From Pirellulaceae bacterium (GTDB taxonomy: Bacteria; Planctomycetota; Planctomycetia; Pirellulales; Pirellulaceae), in contig JADHUC010000100.1 in NCBI GenBank assembly GCA_016784735.1, positions 1 to 34,060 on the forward strand: 34,060 bases of DNA, written 5' to 3'. Shown piece after piece: positions 8,016 to 15,768 of this stretch. Every line of letters begins with the position of its first letter. Position 1 is the stretch's first letter. Position numbers and translations under genes: made by a program. The notes beneath the pieces were generated by a model. It saw only the letters and a list, made by a program, of their open reading frames with translations. It was not told where the DNA came from and ran no database searches.

Positions 8016-9326
8016 ATGAGAGTCTTACTGTCAGTTTCTGCTCTGTTGACTTTCACTCCGAACGGCATCTCGTCTGAACTGGCGGAGCCGATTCCGGTGC
8101 GTGTCGCAGGAAGTCCGTTGGATGTCGAGCATTCTGGACATGCCGCACCATGTATCGCCGACTTCGACGGGGACGGGCTGGAGGACCTGCTCGTGGGCGA
8201 ATTCTACCAAGGCAGGTTGCGCGTCTACCGAAACGTGGGCACGAACGCCGAGCGGAGGTTCGAGAACTACTTCGTCTTTCAGGACGGCGCGCCTGAGGCC
8301 CGCGTCCCGGCTGGATGATGCATCGGCTTTGGCCCACACGTTGTGGACCTGGACGGGGACGGCCTGAACGACATCATCTCGGGTTCGTGGTTTGGCGAGA
8401 TCTTCCTGTTCCGCGGGCTGGGGCCGGGGAAATTCGCGCCGCGCCAAGTCATCAAAGACTCCATGGGCAAGCCTGTCGATCCCGAGGGGTGGTCGGCCGT
8501 TCACGCCGTAGACTGGGACTCGGATGGCGATATTGATCTACTAGTGGGAGGCGGCCGTGGACACGTCTTTCTGGTACGCAACAACGGCAGCGTCCGACAG
8601 TACTCCTTCGGCGAACCCGAGCAATTGACGGCCGCTGGCGAGGTGATCGAAGTTCCGGACCACAAAGCAGGACCGGCTGCGGCCGATTGGGATGGCGATG
8701 GCAGATTGGACTTGCTTGTCGGAGCTGGCAACGGCAGCGTCCTCTGGTACCGGAATGTGGGCACATCCAAAGGGCCGGAACTGGCTACTGCAGAGACACT
8801 CATCCCGGCACCCAAAGAGGGAGGCCAGCGAGGCGTTCTTGCGAAGATCTGCGTCGTCGACTGGAATGGTGACGGCTTGCTTGACATCGTGCTCGGCGAT
8901 TGCGGCGAGGAGTTCGAAAAGAAACTGAGCGAGGAAGAAAGCCAGTGGCGAGAGGAAGCTCGTCATCAGCAGGCAGATCTGCTGAAATCGTGGGCTACCG
9001 TGTTTCGCGATTACCGCCGAGTGCTTCAAACGCCCAAGCCGACAGACCCTGGACAGCGTCAGCAAGAGCTTGAGACGCTGCGCAAGCGGATGCGGCGGCT
9101 GAACGACATCCGGAACAAGAATTTTCGAGAAGAGCAGGCATTGGAACCGGGCGTGCAGTGCCACGGCCGAGTCTGGGTCTTCCTGCGCAATGGCCCCAAT
9201 TCCGAGCCTATCGGGAATTTTCCAGAAAGCCACTCTGAATCGCAACTCTCTGTTCCGACACCCTCCGCGGCGAGCAAAACCGTGGCGTTGCCTCAGCTTC
9301 CATCGTCGTCATCCGCAGCGAGATAG
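8016..9326 (+). CDS. FG-GAP/VCBS beta-propeller protein, putative selenoprotein (TGA at 8316 read as Sec)
   Basis: Predicted 436-aa secreted protein if the in-frame TGA at 8316-8318 is read as selenocysteine 101. ATG 8016 follows GAGGGGG, and residues 1-20 look like a signal peptide. Five FG-GAP/VCBS calcium-loop motifs lie on both sides of the TGA in the same frame: DFDGDG 49-54 before it, and DLDGDG 111-116, DWDSDG 166-171, DWDGDG 224-229 and DWNGDG 282-287 after it. Local context is RVPAG-U-CIGFGP, so Sec is followed by Cys102. A charged coiled-coil-like segment (about 299-375) and a Ser/Pro-rich tail follow. A hairpin at 8334-8346 fits bacterial SECIS geometry. No second start with a ribosome binding site exists after the TGA. 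Alternatives are a nonsense mutation or a sequencing error. The gene is 11 nt downstream of a WD40 gene, and its 3' end overlaps the convergent gene by 34 nt. Confidence 0.7.
8334..8346 (+). promoter_or_regulatory. Putative bacterial SECIS hairpin
   Basis: CCACA (8334-8338) pairs perfectly with TGTGG (8342-8346) around a 3-nt CGT loop. It can extend below a C/A mismatch by two GC pairs (8331-8332 with 8348-8349). Twenty nucleotides separate the TGA from the loop. The loop has a G among its first two bases. These match, as I recall them, the general rules for bacterial SECIS elements: a short stem, a loop of 3-14 nt with an early G, and a loop about 16-37 nt after the UGA. The stem is short and such hairpins arise by chance, so the support is geometric only. 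Confidence 0.5.
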
Positions 9327-9790
9327 ACTACACCCCCCATCGCGCCGATAATGGCGGCCGTATCGAGGAGGCCGTACCGGCGAGGCGCGAATCTTCTACC
9401 ACGAGACGAAAGATTGGCACGCGAGACGTTCTCGTCAGCGACCATCAGCACTCCATTCTTCGCGGATGGGGGGGCCGCGTGCTTGGTCCATGCAGCGACC
9501 ACAGCGGACGTTTCGCCGTCTGACAGGACGTACACACCGCCTCTCTCTACCCTAGCGGCGAAGACCCCGCGGTCATCGGTTGTCGCCCTGCAAACAACGG
9601 CTTGACCTGACGAAATCGAGATATCGACTCCAGACACGGGTTGTCCACCTCGCATCACGAGTTGACCTCGGAGAAGGTTGTCTTGCGTTAGCGCGACATG
9701 CACGAGGGGACTCTGCGTAGTCGCTGCAGAAGCAACGCTGAATTGCGAAACCACCATCGCGAAACTCAACACAACAGTAACAACTCTCAT
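9293..9790 (-). CDS. Small secreted carboxypeptidase-regulatory-like protein
   Basis: Predicted 165-aa protein. ATG 9790 follows an AAAGGGGGGGG purine run a few bases upstream and gives a signal peptide (MRVVTVVLSFAMVVSQFSVASA). Residues 30-100 read as a single carboxypeptidase-regulatory-like/Ig-fold unit: LRGQLVMRGGQPVSGVDISI, then RATTDDRGVFAARVERGGVYVL. A hydrophobic stretch at about 143-158 ends in a DDDDGS tail. I have the impression that planctomycete secreted proteins with this 'AAIIGAMGGVVYLAADDDD' type of ending are common, but I cannot assign a function to it. Its last 34 nt overlap the 3' end of the convergent FG-GAP gene. Confidence 0.68.
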   Translation of the reverse strand: MRVVTVVLSFAMVVSQFSVASAATTQSPLVHVALTQDNLLRGQLVMRGGQPVSGVDISISSGQAVVCRATTDDRGVFAARVERGGVYVLSDGETSAVVAAWTKHAAPPSAKNGVLMVADENVSRANLSSRGRRFAPRRYGLLDTAAIIGAMGGVVYLAADDDDGS

Positions 9791-9995
9791 TTCGCCCCCC
9801 CCTTTTTGCGGACGATAATCGCAACCACCAAACAAACCCACCGGTGATGAACGATCGGCATATCGGTTCCACACCAACCAGAAAGCCTAAGCCTCCCCTC
9901 ATTGTCTACGCATTCTGTGCCGTTTGTATTCTTGCGACAGGGACCTGGCCGGCTCGGGCCCTTCGGGGGCTTTGCCGGCGCGGGCGCTGGTTTGC

Positions 9996-10024
9996 TTGAT
10001 ACCCCAGCCGCAGCAGAGGATAAT
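9996..10024 (+). promoter_or_regulatory. Strong candidate sigma70-type promoter
   Basis: TTGATA (9996-10001) and GATAAT (10019-10024) are 17 nt apart and each matches the consensus at five of six bases. The predicted start of transcription near 10031 lies 26-27 nt before ATG 10058. This supports that start for the downstream gene and argues against the overlapping minus-strand frame 9787-10032. Confidence 0.5.
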
Positions 10025-10057
10025 CTCGACAACCCGTGCTAGTTTGCCTCTGGGATA

Positions 10058-11182
10058 ATGCAGTTGTCCGCAACGATATCACAATCGATGCTCGGTTTAC
10101 GATTGCTGACAGCCATCGCTTGTGTGATTGCGCCGTCAGCCGCCATGGTAGCGCAACCGGCGGCCGAGACGCCCTCGAAGTATCCGTTCCGACCTCGTCG
10201 CCCTGCGATCGCGACCAGCAACTCACGAGAAGCAATCAATACGCTCAAGAACAAGCTTGCTCGCTTACGTGAGCAAGCTGCGCAGGTGATGCCGCGAAGC
10301 GTCGAAACCGCCGAGATATCGCGTCTGGCCCGCCAGATCTCGGAAACGGACGATTTGCTGCAGGATCTTACTCAATACAAACCGAAACGCCACGTCGGCA
10401 TCGCCCTCGAACGCTTGACTCTCCCCGCGAAGCAGCTCACCTATCGGGAGTGCTGCGTCTCCGCTGTCCTCTATCATCAGCTATTCCTGCTTGTCCATGA
10501 TGACAGAAAGGTCGATTTCGGCACCAAGGCAATCGAGTATCTGGAGCAGTACGTCAAACTCGCAGGCATACGAAAGGAGGTTTGGGCGAAGCTCAAAGCC
10601 GAGGGCATTCCGGTCGACGGCAACCGCACCGCCCCATTCGGCTTGGCCGACGAACGCGGAGACGGCTTGAAGATCTTCGAATTCAACGGTGGATTCTACT
10701 GTGTTCATCTCTGGTTCGCTGGCGGCCATCAGTATACGTCGTTCGTTGTGCATCCCGATGGCGCCCTCGAATACGCGACGCTTGACCTCGCGGCTCGCAT
10801 TGTCGGAGATGCACAGGGCCAGCCCCAGACGACAGACCGAGCGATTCGCTTTCTGCAGGAAGTACTGCGAGTTCTTCCCTATGAAAGCAAGGTGATTTCG
10901 TCCGTTCAGGATATTCCATCGCCTGCTGGTGAAGGACTGACCGACCAAGACGTGGCGCGAAACAGGGGCGCATTGCAGACGTTCTTCAAAGGAAAAGGGC
11001 AGTCCGTCACGCATCCAACGCGTGCAAAAGTACGCGGCGACGCGGAGTACACGATCTACGTGTACCAGAGCCTCGGCGGTCAGGTGATTCGCTATCAGAT
11101 ACGCTGCAACAGGGTCGGGCACGTCCGGATACGCGAGGAAACCATCGCACGTTGGATTGGCGACCATTGGGGAATCATGTGA
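10058..11182 (+). CDS. Secreted protein of unknown function
   Basis: Predicted 374-aa protein that I do not recognise. A hydrophobic N-terminus (SMLGLRLLTAIACVIAPSAA) suggests a signal peptide. The alternative start is ATG 10088; neither has a clear ribosome binding site, and I keep 10058 because of the promoter just upstream. Residues about 48-105 are rich in charged helix (REAINTLKNKLARLREQ, EISRLARQISETDDLL) and may form a coiled coil. The central part has aromatic segments (FEFNGGFYCVHLWFAGGHQYTS) followed by FVVHPDG, reminiscent of a small beta-sandwich. The C-terminus (EYTIYVYQSLGGQVIRYQI...) is strand-rich. Unlike its left-hand neighbours it has no repeats. Periplasmic location is inferred from the signal peptide alone. 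Confidence 0.68.
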   Translation: MQLSATISQSMLGLRLLTAIACVIAPSAAMVAQPAAETPSKYPFRPRRPAIATSNSREAINTLKNKLARLREQAAQVMPRSVETAEISRLARQISETDDLLQDLTQYKPKRHVGIALERLTLPAKQLTYRECCVSAVLYHQLFLLVHDDRKVDFGTKAIEYLEQYVKLAGIRKEVWAKLKAEGIPVDGNRTAPFGLADERGDGLKIFEFNGGFYCVHLWFAGGHQYTSFVVHPDGALEYATLDLAARIVGDAQGQPQTTDRAIRFLQEVLRVLPYESKVISSVQDIPSPAGEGLTDQDVARNRGALQTFFKGKGQSVTHPTRAKVRGDAEYTIYVYQSLGGQVIRYQIRCNRVGHVRIREETIARWIGDHWGIM

Positions 11183-11389
11183 TCTGCACTGGCCAAGCAT
11201 GTCGGACGCCGCCCCGAACGGAGGCAACCAGCGTCGAACAGCGATATGTTTTACCAATGCCGGCGTGTCCCGTCGGCGAGTGGACAAGGCCACGAAGGTC
11301 CTCTCCCAAGGCGTCGAGCCGCTGGTCGAGGCGTGGGCCCGCGTTTTGAATGCGGCGGCTCCGCGACCACTCGTTCAACGGCTGACTCG
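11183..11389. other. Intergenic, nothing identified
   Basis: This gap lies between two genes that converge. A + frame through 11157-11426 exists but lacks a ribosome binding site, starts inside the upstream gene and overlaps the minus-strand gene's end. I could not identify a terminator hairpin with a T-run on either strand. Confidence 0.35.
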
Positions 11390-11695
11390 TTACATAACGG
11401 TATTCAAGAAGTTTCGGATCTGCTGACGCGTGCCTGGATCGACTCGACCCCTGAAGTCAAGTCGCAAGTAGCCATTTGGCTCTCGCTGCGCGCATACGGT
11501 GAGTGTTCCGTCAAGCGGCGGGAGTTCATCCATGAACTCCAGGATCTCTCGTCGATGCGATCTTGGAAGACCTTCATGATGCTTGACGCCATGTTGGTCA
11601 ATCACGATTCTTGCGCCATGTCGCGGTCGAAAGATGCGCCAAAGCACGTATCCGATCAGCGCGATGACAGCGAATCTGACGAACAAGGTCAGCAT
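11390..11695 (-). CDS. Small membrane-anchored protein, DUF3634-like
   Basis: Predicted 101-aa protein with a single N-terminal transmembrane helix (LTLFVRFAVIALIGYVLWRI) followed by RPRHGARIVIDQHGV and a cytoplasmic or periplasmic domain ending RLDFRGRVDPGTRQQIRNFL. Short proteins with one TM helix, a 'v.v..G.v....G..p......e' body and a final 'G.i..g..qr.RN.l' pattern resemble DUF3634, whose function is unknown to me. I start at ATG 11695, dropping 42 Arg/Cys-rich residues of the longer frame. No strong ribosome binding site is present. It is the third of three minus-strand genes after the truncated haemoglobin and a four-helix-or-fewer membrane protein, with a 179-nt gap. Confidence 0.6.
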   Translation of the reverse strand: MLTLFVRFAVIALIGYVLWRIFRPRHGARIVIDQHGVKHHEGLPRSHRREILEFMDELPPLDGTLTVCAQREPNGYLRLDFRGRVDPGTRQQIRNFLNTVM

Positions 11696-11874
11696 CGAAC
11701 TAGGCTCGCCCTGCGGCTCAACGACTCCCCGGCACCGGCAAGTCTGGTCACGACACGGTACGCGGACTCGCCGACGCCATCCACACTCACTCAGTATCCA
11801 CGAAGCACGCCCCACATGCAATCAGAATGGGGTAGATCGTGTGATCGAGGATACTGAGGTATGCCCGTGCCGAT

Positions 11875-12141
11875 TCAAGACGGTCCTGTTTTTTCATGGG
11901 CGATGGCGCATACCACGCCAATGGCGAGATAGCCGAGCAATGCTATCCCCCCAAGAAAACCAAGGGGTTTGGCCATGAATGACGCCGCTTCGAATCGCCC
12001 AACGATGAAGGCAACGACGAACAGCAACAAAGCGATTGCACCCAAGACAGCCGCAATCTTCTGTGCCCGCGCCCAACGTGGCGATTTTGCAGGATAGAGG
12101 ATGCCGGCGAGTGACTCCAGAACAAAGTCCAGGACTGGCAT
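11875..12141 (-). CDS. Small integral membrane protein, unknown
   Basis: Predicted 88-aa protein with two confident hydrophobic helices: IAAVLGAIALLLFVVAFIVG and FLGGIALLGYLAIGVVCAIA, preceded by an amphipathic stretch (LDFVLESLAGIL). ATG 12141 is five bases after GGAGGG, an excellent ribosome binding site. No known family is evident. It sits about 105 nt downstream of the truncated haemoglobin gene on the same strand, so co-expression is possible. Topology suggests both termini on the same side with a short Met/Phe-containing loop. Confidence 0.62.
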   Translation of the reverse strand: MPVLDFVLESLAGILYPAKSPRWARAQKIAAVLGAIALLLFVVAFIVGRFEAASFMAKPLGFLGGIALLGYLAIGVVCAIAHEKTGPS

Positions 12142-12245
12142 CGACACCCTCCAGTGATGCGCCTCAGCGGAACAAGAGAGAGGCTACCCGGCTGCCAAAC
12201 CGTGCCAACTAACATTCCAGGCGGCCGATCTCATTAGGGCCGGAA

Positions 12246-12614
12246 CTACCGGTTCAAGACATCGTCACGCGTGGACTCAGCAATCTTGGCTGTTTCAGCA
12301 ATCAGGTCCTCAGACACACCAAGCTCCTGCAAGGCACTCCCGAGGCTTTCGATGACGGCGTCGAAGTGCGCATCACTGAGTCCCATTTCTTCAACGAGTC
12401 GCTTGTGCGCCTGACGCATCGCTTGGCCCGGATAGTCGGGGATTCCGCCAAAGGCGAACGTAAGAAACAGCTTCTGGTGACCAGCCTGCCTCTGCATGTC
12501 CACGCCTGTGAAGAAATGCTTGATCCTGTCGTCCTCAAGTACCTTCCCGTAGAAAAGGTCGACAGCCGCATCAATCGCAGCTTCACCACCTAGTCGTTCA
12601 AAGAGACTGCTCAT
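12246..12614 (-). CDS. glbN: Group I truncated haemoglobin
   Basis: Predicted 122-aa truncated 2/2 haemoglobin of group I (trHbN). It binds haem and typically O2 or NO, and family members function in NO detoxification or O2 handling in the cytoplasm. Visible signatures: LFERLGGEAAI at the N-terminus, FYGKVL with Tyr22 at the expected B10 position, FF at 34-35 (CD1 Phe), MQRQAGHQKLF with polar Gln43/Gln47 near E7/E11, the FGG motif at 55-57, and QAHKRL with His70 as the proximal F8 ligand. Length is normal for the family. The start ATG 12614 follows AGAGAGAAAAACC. No reductase or globin partner is adjacent; the following genes encode small membrane proteins. Confidence 0.93.
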   Translation of the reverse strand: MSSLFERLGGEAAIDAAVDLFYGKVLEDDRIKHFFTGVDMQRQAGHQKLFLTFAFGGIPDYPGQAMRQAHKRLVEEMGLSDAHFDAVIESLGSALQELGVSEDLIAETAKIAESTRDDVLNR

Positions 12615-12996
12615 GGTTTTTCTCTCTGTTTGTGCACGTGGGTGTAGGCTATTGGCGCGAGTGATATGACTCGCACAAAGCTATGATGTCTTGATCAGTG
12701 ACGATCTCGTTACGGCTGGCACACCGTCACTGCTGCCTGTCCCTCCAAGCCCAGGGCACAATGAACTCCGAGCCTGCCCGCGACCCCGCTACTCGCGCCT
12801 GGCCTCCTGCTCGGCCTGGGCCAATCGAATCAGTATCATTGCATGAATCACTCTACCACCCCGGCGCCAAGTGACGGACGAGCACTTCGCGCGCGCATTT
12901 TGCGCACACAATACTCGGCAACGGGGGACAACAGACAAAGAACAAGCCCCAAAACCCGCAATAAACGGCGATATGGAGCAATGCGAAGCAGTCCAG
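12615..12996. other. 382-nt gene-free stretch between glbN and tRNA-Val
   Basis: This holds the glbN upstream region and the 3' flank of tRNA-Val on the minus strand. The only structure I can support is the inverted repeat at 12658-12675. Short frames (12843-13037 on +, 12789-13055 on -) overlap the tRNA and lack ribosome binding sites. No terminator with a T-run was found. Confidence 0.5.
12658..12675. promoter_or_regulatory. Inverted repeat upstream of glbN, possible operator
   Basis: GCGAGT and its exact complement ACTCGC flank a GATATG centre. The element lies 44-61 nt upstream of the glbN start, where a regulator could overlap the promoter. It does not match the FNR or NorR/NsrR consensus sequences that I remember. 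A chance palindrome cannot be excluded. Confidence 0.25.
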
Positions 12997-13070
12997 TGGG
13001 CGACACGGGATTCGAACCTGTGACCTCCGCCGTGTGAAGACGGCGCTCTAACCAACTGAGCTAGTCGCCC
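12997..13070 (-). tRNA. tRNA-Val (anticodon CAC)
   Basis: A complete 74-nt cloverleaf. Read on the minus strand the acceptor stem is GGGCGAC/GTCGCCC, the D arm GCTC/GAGC, the anticodon stem CCGTC/GGCGG with loop TTCACAC, and the T arm ACAGG/CCTGT with loop TTCGAAT. Anticodon CAC reads the valine codon GUG. The discriminator is A; CCA is not encoded (the next bases are CTGG), so the 3' CCA must be added by nucleotidyltransferase. Confidence 0.97.
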
Positions 13071-13240
13071 TGATATGTGAATGCTAATCCATTCTCGCTG
13101 TGTTGGCTAGTACCCCGTGAACGGTAGCCTCACCAGTCGATCGGTCAGGGGGCCAAGGCGTCTACAAACCCGCTCTCACATATGCTTAAATGGCGATTGC
13201 CGTTGCCGCCCATCCGAATTCCCAGAGTCTTGGTACCGCC

Positions 13241-14098
13241 ATGAAACTCGCCAAATACCGACTTCCTAACGGAGAAGTGGCAGTTGGCCAATTGGACGAA
13301 GATCGGCTGCTTCCGCTCGATCTGTCCGCGGGTCAGTTCAAGTCTCTGGCCGACATCCTGGAGGAAGAAAATCCACTGGAGGCGGCGGACTTTCTGGTCG
13401 ACCGTCGCAGCGCGATAGACTTGGACACGGCGACCCTTGTCGCGCCCATCGACAGGCAGGAGGTCTGGGCGGCCGGCGTGACCTATCGGCGAAGCCAGTC
13501 CGCCCGTATGGAAGAGTCCGAGTCGGCGGCGTCGTGCTATGATCGCGTGTATTCTTCGCCTCGTCCCGAACTGTTTTTCAAAGCCGCGGCCCACCGCGTC
13601 TCCGGCCCTGGCCAGCCGTTGCGCGTTCGTACCGACTCGAAATGGACGGTGCCGGAGCCGGAGATTACGTTGGTGCTGAGTTCGCATTTGACATTGTCCG
13701 GTTTCACCATCGGCAATGACATGAGTGCCCGCGACATCGAAGGGCAGAATCCACTGTACCTGCCGCAGGCCAAGATCTACGACGCCTGTTGCGGCCTGGG
13801 GCCGTGCATCACGTTAGCCGGGAAGATGCCGCCGCACGACACGATCGAGATCCGCATGATTATTCGCCGCGCGGGTGACGCCGTTTTCGAAGGCAAGACG
13901 AGCGTGGCCCAGATGGCACGTCCCTTTGGCGATCTAATCGGTTGGCTCGGACGAGAGAACTCGTTTCCCAATGGTGCGTTCTTGATGACAGGCACGGGGA
14001 TCGTCCCAGACGCCGATTTCGCCCTGGAGCCCGGAGATCTTGTCGGCATCTCGATCGATGGAATCGGCACCTTGGTCAATCCGGTGATCAAAGACTAG
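13241..14098 (+). CDS. Fumarylacetoacetate hydrolase-family protein, likely 2-keto-3-deoxy-pentonate dehydratase
   Basis: Predicted 285-aa FAH-superfamily enzyme. The visible core is VPEPEITLVL (Glu139 and Glu141, expected Mg ligands), FTIGNDMSARDIEG (Asp160, third ligand region), LPQAKIYDACCGLGP with Lys178, and a final GTGIVPD...LEPGD segment. FAH members include isomerases, hydrolases and 2-keto-3-deoxy-D-arabinonate dehydratases. I favour a dehydratase because the next gene, 14 nt downstream, resembles alpha-ketoglutarate-semialdehyde dehydrogenase, which oxidises that dehydratase's product. ATG 13241 begins with MKLAKYRL, the usual family start; ATG 13190 would add 17 residues, and neither has a strong ribosome binding site. 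Substrate is inferred from context. Confidence 0.85.
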   Translation: MKLAKYRLPNGEVAVGQLDEDRLLPLDLSAGQFKSLADILEEENPLEAADFLVDRRSAIDLDTATLVAPIDRQEVWAAGVTYRRSQSARMEESESAASCYDRVYSSPRPELFFKAAAHRVSGPGQPLRVRTDSKWTVPEPEITLVLSSHLTLSGFTIGNDMSARDIEGQNPLYLPQAKIYDACCGLGPCITLAGKMPPHDTIEIRMIIRRAGDAVFEGKTSVAQMARPFGDLIGWLGRENSFPNGAFLMTGTGIVPDADFALEPGDLVGISIDGIGTLVNPVIKD

Positions 14099-14112
14099 AG
14101 GCAGGAGAACAA

Positions 14113-15699
14113 ATGACCGTTCAGCCAATTCTGATAGACGGCCAGTGGCGCCAAGCCGATGCTACGTCGACGTTCCGGGCAGAGAATCCCGCGACACGCG
14201 AATCGTTGCCAGACGAGTATCCTGTCAGCGCCTGGAATGACTGCGATTCGGCTTTGGAGGCGGCGACCGCGGCATTTGAAGTAATGCGAGGCATCCCTGG
14301 CGAGGACATCGCTCGATTCCTGGAGGAGTACGCGTCGCGCATCGAGGCCCGCAGGGATGAGTTGGTCGAGATGGCTAACGCGGAAACCGCTCTACCGGTT
14401 TCGCCGCGGCTGGCTGACGTCGAGTTACCGCGGACGACGAACCAGTTGCGTCAGGCCGCCGCCGCGGCGCGGGAGGGTTCCTGGGCGATGCCGACGATCG
14501 ACACGGCAACCGGCATCCGGTCCTGTTACGCGCCGATCGGTCCCGTGTGCGTTTTCGGTCCGAACAATTTTCCATTGGCTTTCGGCAGCGTCTCGGGCGG
14601 CGATTTCGCGGCCGCGATCGCGGCGGGCAATCCGGTGATCGCGAAGGCCAATTCGTCGCATCCCGGAACCACACGCATCTTGGCCGAAGAAGCTGACGCG
14701 GCTCGACAAGCGACCGATATGCCGCCGGGGACCGTACAGTTGATCTATCGCACCAGCCATCCAGACGGCGAACGCCTGGTGTCCGATCCACGGACGGGAG
14801 CCACCGGCTACACGGGCAGCCGCAGCGCCGGTCTGAAATTGAAAACCGCCGCCGATGCTGCGGGAAGACCGATTTATCTGGAGCTTTCCAGCGTCAACCC
14901 GGTGGTAATCTTGCCTGGGGCGCTGCGTGAGCGGAGCGACGAAATTGCGGGCGAATTCACGACGAGTTGCCTGATGGGTACGGGCCAGTTCTGCACCAAT
15001 CCGGGATTGGTGGTATTGCTGAAAGGCGAAGAAACCAGCACGTTCGTCAAGATGCTCGGCGACAAGTTCCAACAGGCTCCGGTTGGCACGTTACTATCCA
15101 AAGGCGTCAAAACGAACCTACGAGCGAACCTCGACGTGCTGAAGGAAGCCGGTGCGAAGGTCATCGTCGGCGATACCGAAGGCGGCGGGCAGGGGTACAG
15201 CCACGCAAATACCCTGTTGAGCGTCACGGGCGAGGAGTTTCTGGCCAATGCGGAAGCATTGCAGACCGAGGCATTCGGCAACACGTCGCTGCTGGTCGTC
15301 GCCGACGATGTCGATCAGGTTTGTGCGGCAATCGGCCGCTTGGAAGGCAATCTGACCGGCTGCGTTTATTCGGACACCGCCGGTTCAGACGACGAAGCCT
15401 ACGATCAGATCGCGCCGCATCTGCGCGGGCGCGTCGGCCGCTTGTTGAACGACAAGATGCCCACGGGCGTGGCCATTAGCCCGGCCATGAACCACGGCGG
15501 CCCCTACCCGGCGACGGGACATCCGGGATTCACAGCCGTCGGGATTCCGGCTTCGCTGGCGCGATTCTCGATGCTCGAGTGCTATGACAACGTCAGGCCG
15601 CATCGGCTGCCCGCGTGTCTGCAGGACAAGAACCCCAATGGCACCGCGTGGCGATACGTCGACGGTCGGTGGACGCAGGATGATGTGACGAGCGGTTAA
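14113..15699 (+). CDS. Aldehyde dehydrogenase, alpha-ketoglutarate-semialdehyde (2,5-dioxovalerate) type
   Basis: Predicted 528-aa NAD(P)+-dependent aldehyde dehydrogenase. ATG 14113 follows GCAGGAGA. Motifs: GPVCVFGPNNFPLAFG (Asn151/152 region, oxyanion), NPVIAKANSSHPGT (Lys178, cofactor), TGYTGSRSAG (Rossmann loop), LELSSVNP with catalytic Glu257, and GTGQFCTNPG with nucleophile Cys294. The 'FAFGSxSGGDFAAAIAAG' and 'ELSSVNPVV' variants are typical of the 2,5-dioxovalerate dehydrogenase branch (EC 1.2.1.26), which converts alpha-ketoglutarate semialdehyde to 2-oxoglutarate. Together with the FAH gene it would finish a non-phosphorylating sugar-acid route such as pentonate, glucarate or hydroxyproline-type catabolism. 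Upstream dehydrogenase or dehydratase genes are not in the window. Confidence 0.92.
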   Translation: MTVQPILIDGQWRQADATSTFRAENPATRESLPDEYPVSAWNDCDSALEAATAAFEVMRGIPGEDIARFLEEYASRIEARRDELVEMANAETALPVSPRLADVELPRTTNQLRQAAAAAREGSWAMPTIDTATGIRSCYAPIGPVCVFGPNNFPLAFGSVSGGDFAAAIAAGNPVIAKANSSHPGTTRILAEEADAARQATDMPPGTVQLIYRTSHPDGERLVSDPRTGATGYTGSRSAGLKLKTAADAAGRPIYLELSSVNPVVILPGALRERSDEIAGEFTTSCLMGTGQFCTNPGLVVLLKGEETSTFVKMLGDKFQQAPVGTLLSKGVKTNLRANLDVLKEAGAKVIVGDTEGGGQGYSHANTLLSVTGEEFLANAEALQTEAFGNTSLLVVADDVDQVCAAIGRLEGNLTGCVYSDTAGSDDEAYDQIAPHLRGRVGRLLNDKMPTGVAISPAMNHGGPYPATGHPGFTAVGIPASLARFSMLECYDNVRPHRLPACLQDKNPNGTAWRYVDGRWTQDDVTSG

Positions 15700-15768
15700 G
15701 GCCAAGGTAAGCGGAGAAAACCAGAATCACCAGTTGGGCGGCATCCCACGGGCGGGCGTGAGGGGCGC

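Noticed and set aside
8316..8318. Treating the FG-GAP gene as two genes or a pseudogene split by TGA
   Set aside because: The part after the TGA has no start codon with a ribosome binding site; its first GTG (8343) lies inside the hairpin. Frame and repeats continue without any other damage. Recoding is the simpler reading, though sequencing error stays possible.
9950..9985. GC-rich inverted stretch as a rho-independent terminator
   Set aside because: Pairing is imperfect and there is no T-run on either strand.
9787..10032. 81-aa minus-strand frame whose stop overlaps the next start (ATGA)
   Set aside because: It needs a TTG start, has no recognisable domain, and overlaps the strong plus-strand promoter at 9996-10024.
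11157..11426. 89-aa plus-strand frame after the unknown secreted gene
   Set aside because: It starts inside the preceding gene, lacks a ribosome binding site, and its end overlaps the convergent DUF3634-like gene.
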